Shown here: piece after piece, positions 63,001 to 64,000 of the stretch
Layout of the letters: every line of letters begins with the position of its first letter
How positions within the stretch are numbered: the first letter of the stretch is position 1
Origin: Taenia hydatigena
Lineage: Eukaryota; Platyhelminthes; Cestoda; Cyclophyllidea; Taeniidae
Direction of reading: 5' to 3'
Assembly (NCBI GenBank): GCA_036345935.2
Contig: JADWOT020000871.1
Coordinates: 57,119-121,118 of the forward strand
Length of the DNA stretch: 64,000 nucleotides
Made by a program: the position numbers and the translations under genes
Notes under the pieces: generated by a model
The model's database searches: none
Seen by the model: only the letters and a program-made list of their open reading frames with translations
What the model was told of the DNA's origin: nothing

Positions 63001-63032
63001 CGCGTTAAGGCCACAATTGAATTGTGCACAGT
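60006..63032. mobile_element. 3.03-kb TIR element, copy 2 (inverted relative to copy 1)
   Basis: TIRs are 60,006-60,535 and 62,503-63,032. The centre is the exact inverse of copy 1, with the same frames at 61,568-61,765, 61,641-61,847 and 62,032-62,226. All four 97-codon TIR frames (two per copy) are identical. Both outer ends continue for about 37 bp as the same sequence, up to CACAGCTTGG, so the full TIR is probably about 570 bp (59,962-63,076). The right tip (63,000-63,032) differs from its partner in copy 1 at five positions, whereas inner parts look identical. Confidence 0.7.
62503..63032 (-). repeat. Right TIR, element copy 2
   Basis: 530 bp with the 97-codon frame on the minus strand (62,594-62,887). 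Ends 50 bp before mucin-like pseudogene D. Confidence 0.8.
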
Positions 63033-63082
63033 CTCCATTTTCGTTTTACTAAGTGCGTTCCAAGCTGTGATCATCCTAATGC

Positions 63083-63809
63083 AATGATTGGACACCAAAC
63101 TACTCTTGGTACCACAGCATCAAAGCAGGCCCTAAGATTGCTCAATAAAACGGAACCCATGTCACCCTCTACCAATACAACGCTGTTAACACTGGTCCAA
63201 CTGACATCAAGTTCATCGAAGCCAACTTCGCTGACTACCAACGTCACAAATGCTCCAGTAACAACCAAAAAATCCCAAGCATCAGCATTGTCTGATGATC
63301 TGCCAACATCAGCACAGGTATTGGTGACAACCAACGCCATGGAACCACCTGTGACGTCTGCCAACACCACAGTATTGAAGCAAAATTTATTAATTCAAGG
63401 TGCAACGCAACCGGCCTCAGGATCCACCAATGGCACAGCTTTATTATAGATTTCTCTGGCGCTCAATACAACACAACCATTGATATCGTCAAGCGATGAT
63501 GCAATTAAAGCACAGACCCTAGTAACACTCCTTGCAACCCAACCACAGATAGCAGCTGCCGACCTTCCAGCATCAACACAGGCGTTAGAAATGATTACTG
63601 CAACACATCCACCGGAACTGTCAACCAACGATGCAGTCCAAACGCAGGCTGCAGTAACATTCCATGCAACCCAACCGTAAACCACATCCGCCAAACTTCC
63701 AGAATCAATGCAGACGCCGGTGATAACCAACGCACCTCCTACCAATGCCAAACCTTCACCACAGGCTCCGGTGATGCTAGCATCTGTAGATCCCCTACAA
63801 CATCCTTAG
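63083..63809 (+). pseudogene. Mucin-like pseudogene D with 132-bp tandem repeat
   Basis: One frame runs from ATG 63,083 to TAG 63,807 with only two internal stops (TAG 63,447, TAA 63,678) and no frameshift. It is rich in Thr, Ser, Ala, Pro and Gln. Early residues include STNTTLLT, like the TTLLTQ block of B and C. No signal peptide is visible: the 5' end abuts the TIR element, so the leader exon is missing or displaced. From about 63,165 the sequence repeats with a 132-bp (44-residue) period, units starting near 63,297, 63,429, 63,561 and 63,693, each with a LP-S-Q motif and an ATQP-like motif. A hydrophobic run (PILLLHLSLLQS) follows the third stop in the same frame and could be a remnant of a GPI tail. 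Confidence 0.55.
63165..63790 (+). repeat. Degenerate tandem repeat, 132-bp period
   Basis: Four to five units. The spacing of GATCTGCCAACATCAGCACA (63,297), GACCTTCCAGCATCAACACA (63,561) and AAACTTCCAGAATCAATGCA (63,693) is 264 and 132 bp. The second half of the 63,429 unit aligns with that of the 63,561 unit over 83 bp without gaps. The period is a multiple of three, so the coding frame is kept. Confidence 0.7.
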
Positions 63810-63896
63810 AATAATCTTTTCTCTCCAATTTTATTGTTACATCTATCTCTATTGCAGTCCGCTATTACTGTACACCTTAAATACCTCGGGCCTGTC

Positions 63897-63902
63897 AATA
63901 AA
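63897..63902 (+). terminator. Poly(A) signal downstream of D
   Basis: AATAAA 88 bp after the last stop of D, the same distance as in B. Confidence 0.45.
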
Positions 63903-64000
63903 GTTGCAAAAATTTAGTCCAGCACTTTCACTTTAAATCTTGGTGTTACTGTCTCACCAATTCGTAAAAGTCTCTCTACACTCGTCTTCTCACTGACGCT

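Noticed and set aside
1..64000. Prokaryotic or viral genome, CRISPR array, rRNA genes, telomeric repeats
   Set aside because: Gene density is far too low, no regular spacer-repeat array, no rRNA landmarks and no TTAGGG-type tracts were seen.

Overview
The window looks like animal nuclear DNA. It is A+T-rich by eye, has no dense run of long reading frames (the longest is 192 codons and unconvincing), and carries intron-like GT-AG breaks, tRNA-derived debris, a decayed Ty3/gypsy reverse transcriptase and large inverted duplications. The most informative genes are threonine-rich, secreted, mucin-like proteins with an N-terminal signal peptide, some with a GPI-type hydrophobic tail. That architecture is known for the apomucins of Echinococcus and related taeniid tapeworms. 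A taeniid cestode is therefore my best guess, but it is an inference and not proven here.

Layout. 1-4.6 kb: no recognisable gene. 4.6-6.0 kb: mucin-like gene C on the minus strand, with a 3' flank shared with two other loci. 6.0-20.9 kb: nothing I can assign. 20.9-27.6 kb: a block bounded by inverted arms of about 1 kb that encloses mucin pseudogene A. 27.6-39.8 kb: mostly unassigned, with tRNA-like relics (31.6, 32.9, 33.3 and 39.4 kb) and a gypsy RT fragment (38.05-38.66 kb). 39.9-48.8 kb: a repeat complex with a 3.03-kb element carrying 530-bp terminal inverted repeats, followed by mucin pseudogene B and its 3' flank, which is paralogous to A. 48.8-58.9 kb: mostly unassigned, with two candidate minus-strand coding regions (53.0-54.9 and 55.8-56.3 kb). 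58.9-63.0 kb: an almost perfect inverted copy of 41.35-45.44 kb. 63.1-63.9 kb: mucin-like pseudogene D with a 132-bp tandem repeat and a poly(A) signal.

How it fits together. Three of the four mucin-like loci (A, B, D) lie just downstream of members of one repeat family, all in the same relative orientation. A is also enclosed by inverted arms. The reading frames are broken by different lesions: one missing base in C, an early stop and frameshift in A, nonsense codons plus a frameshift in B, in-frame stops in D. The simplest reading is that mucin-like gene copies have been multiplied by segmental duplication tied to a fold-back type repeat, and that many copies then decayed. The 4.1-kb inverted arms appear identical over the blocks I compared, so the latest event was recent, or the arms are being homogenised, or the assembly placed one sequence twice.
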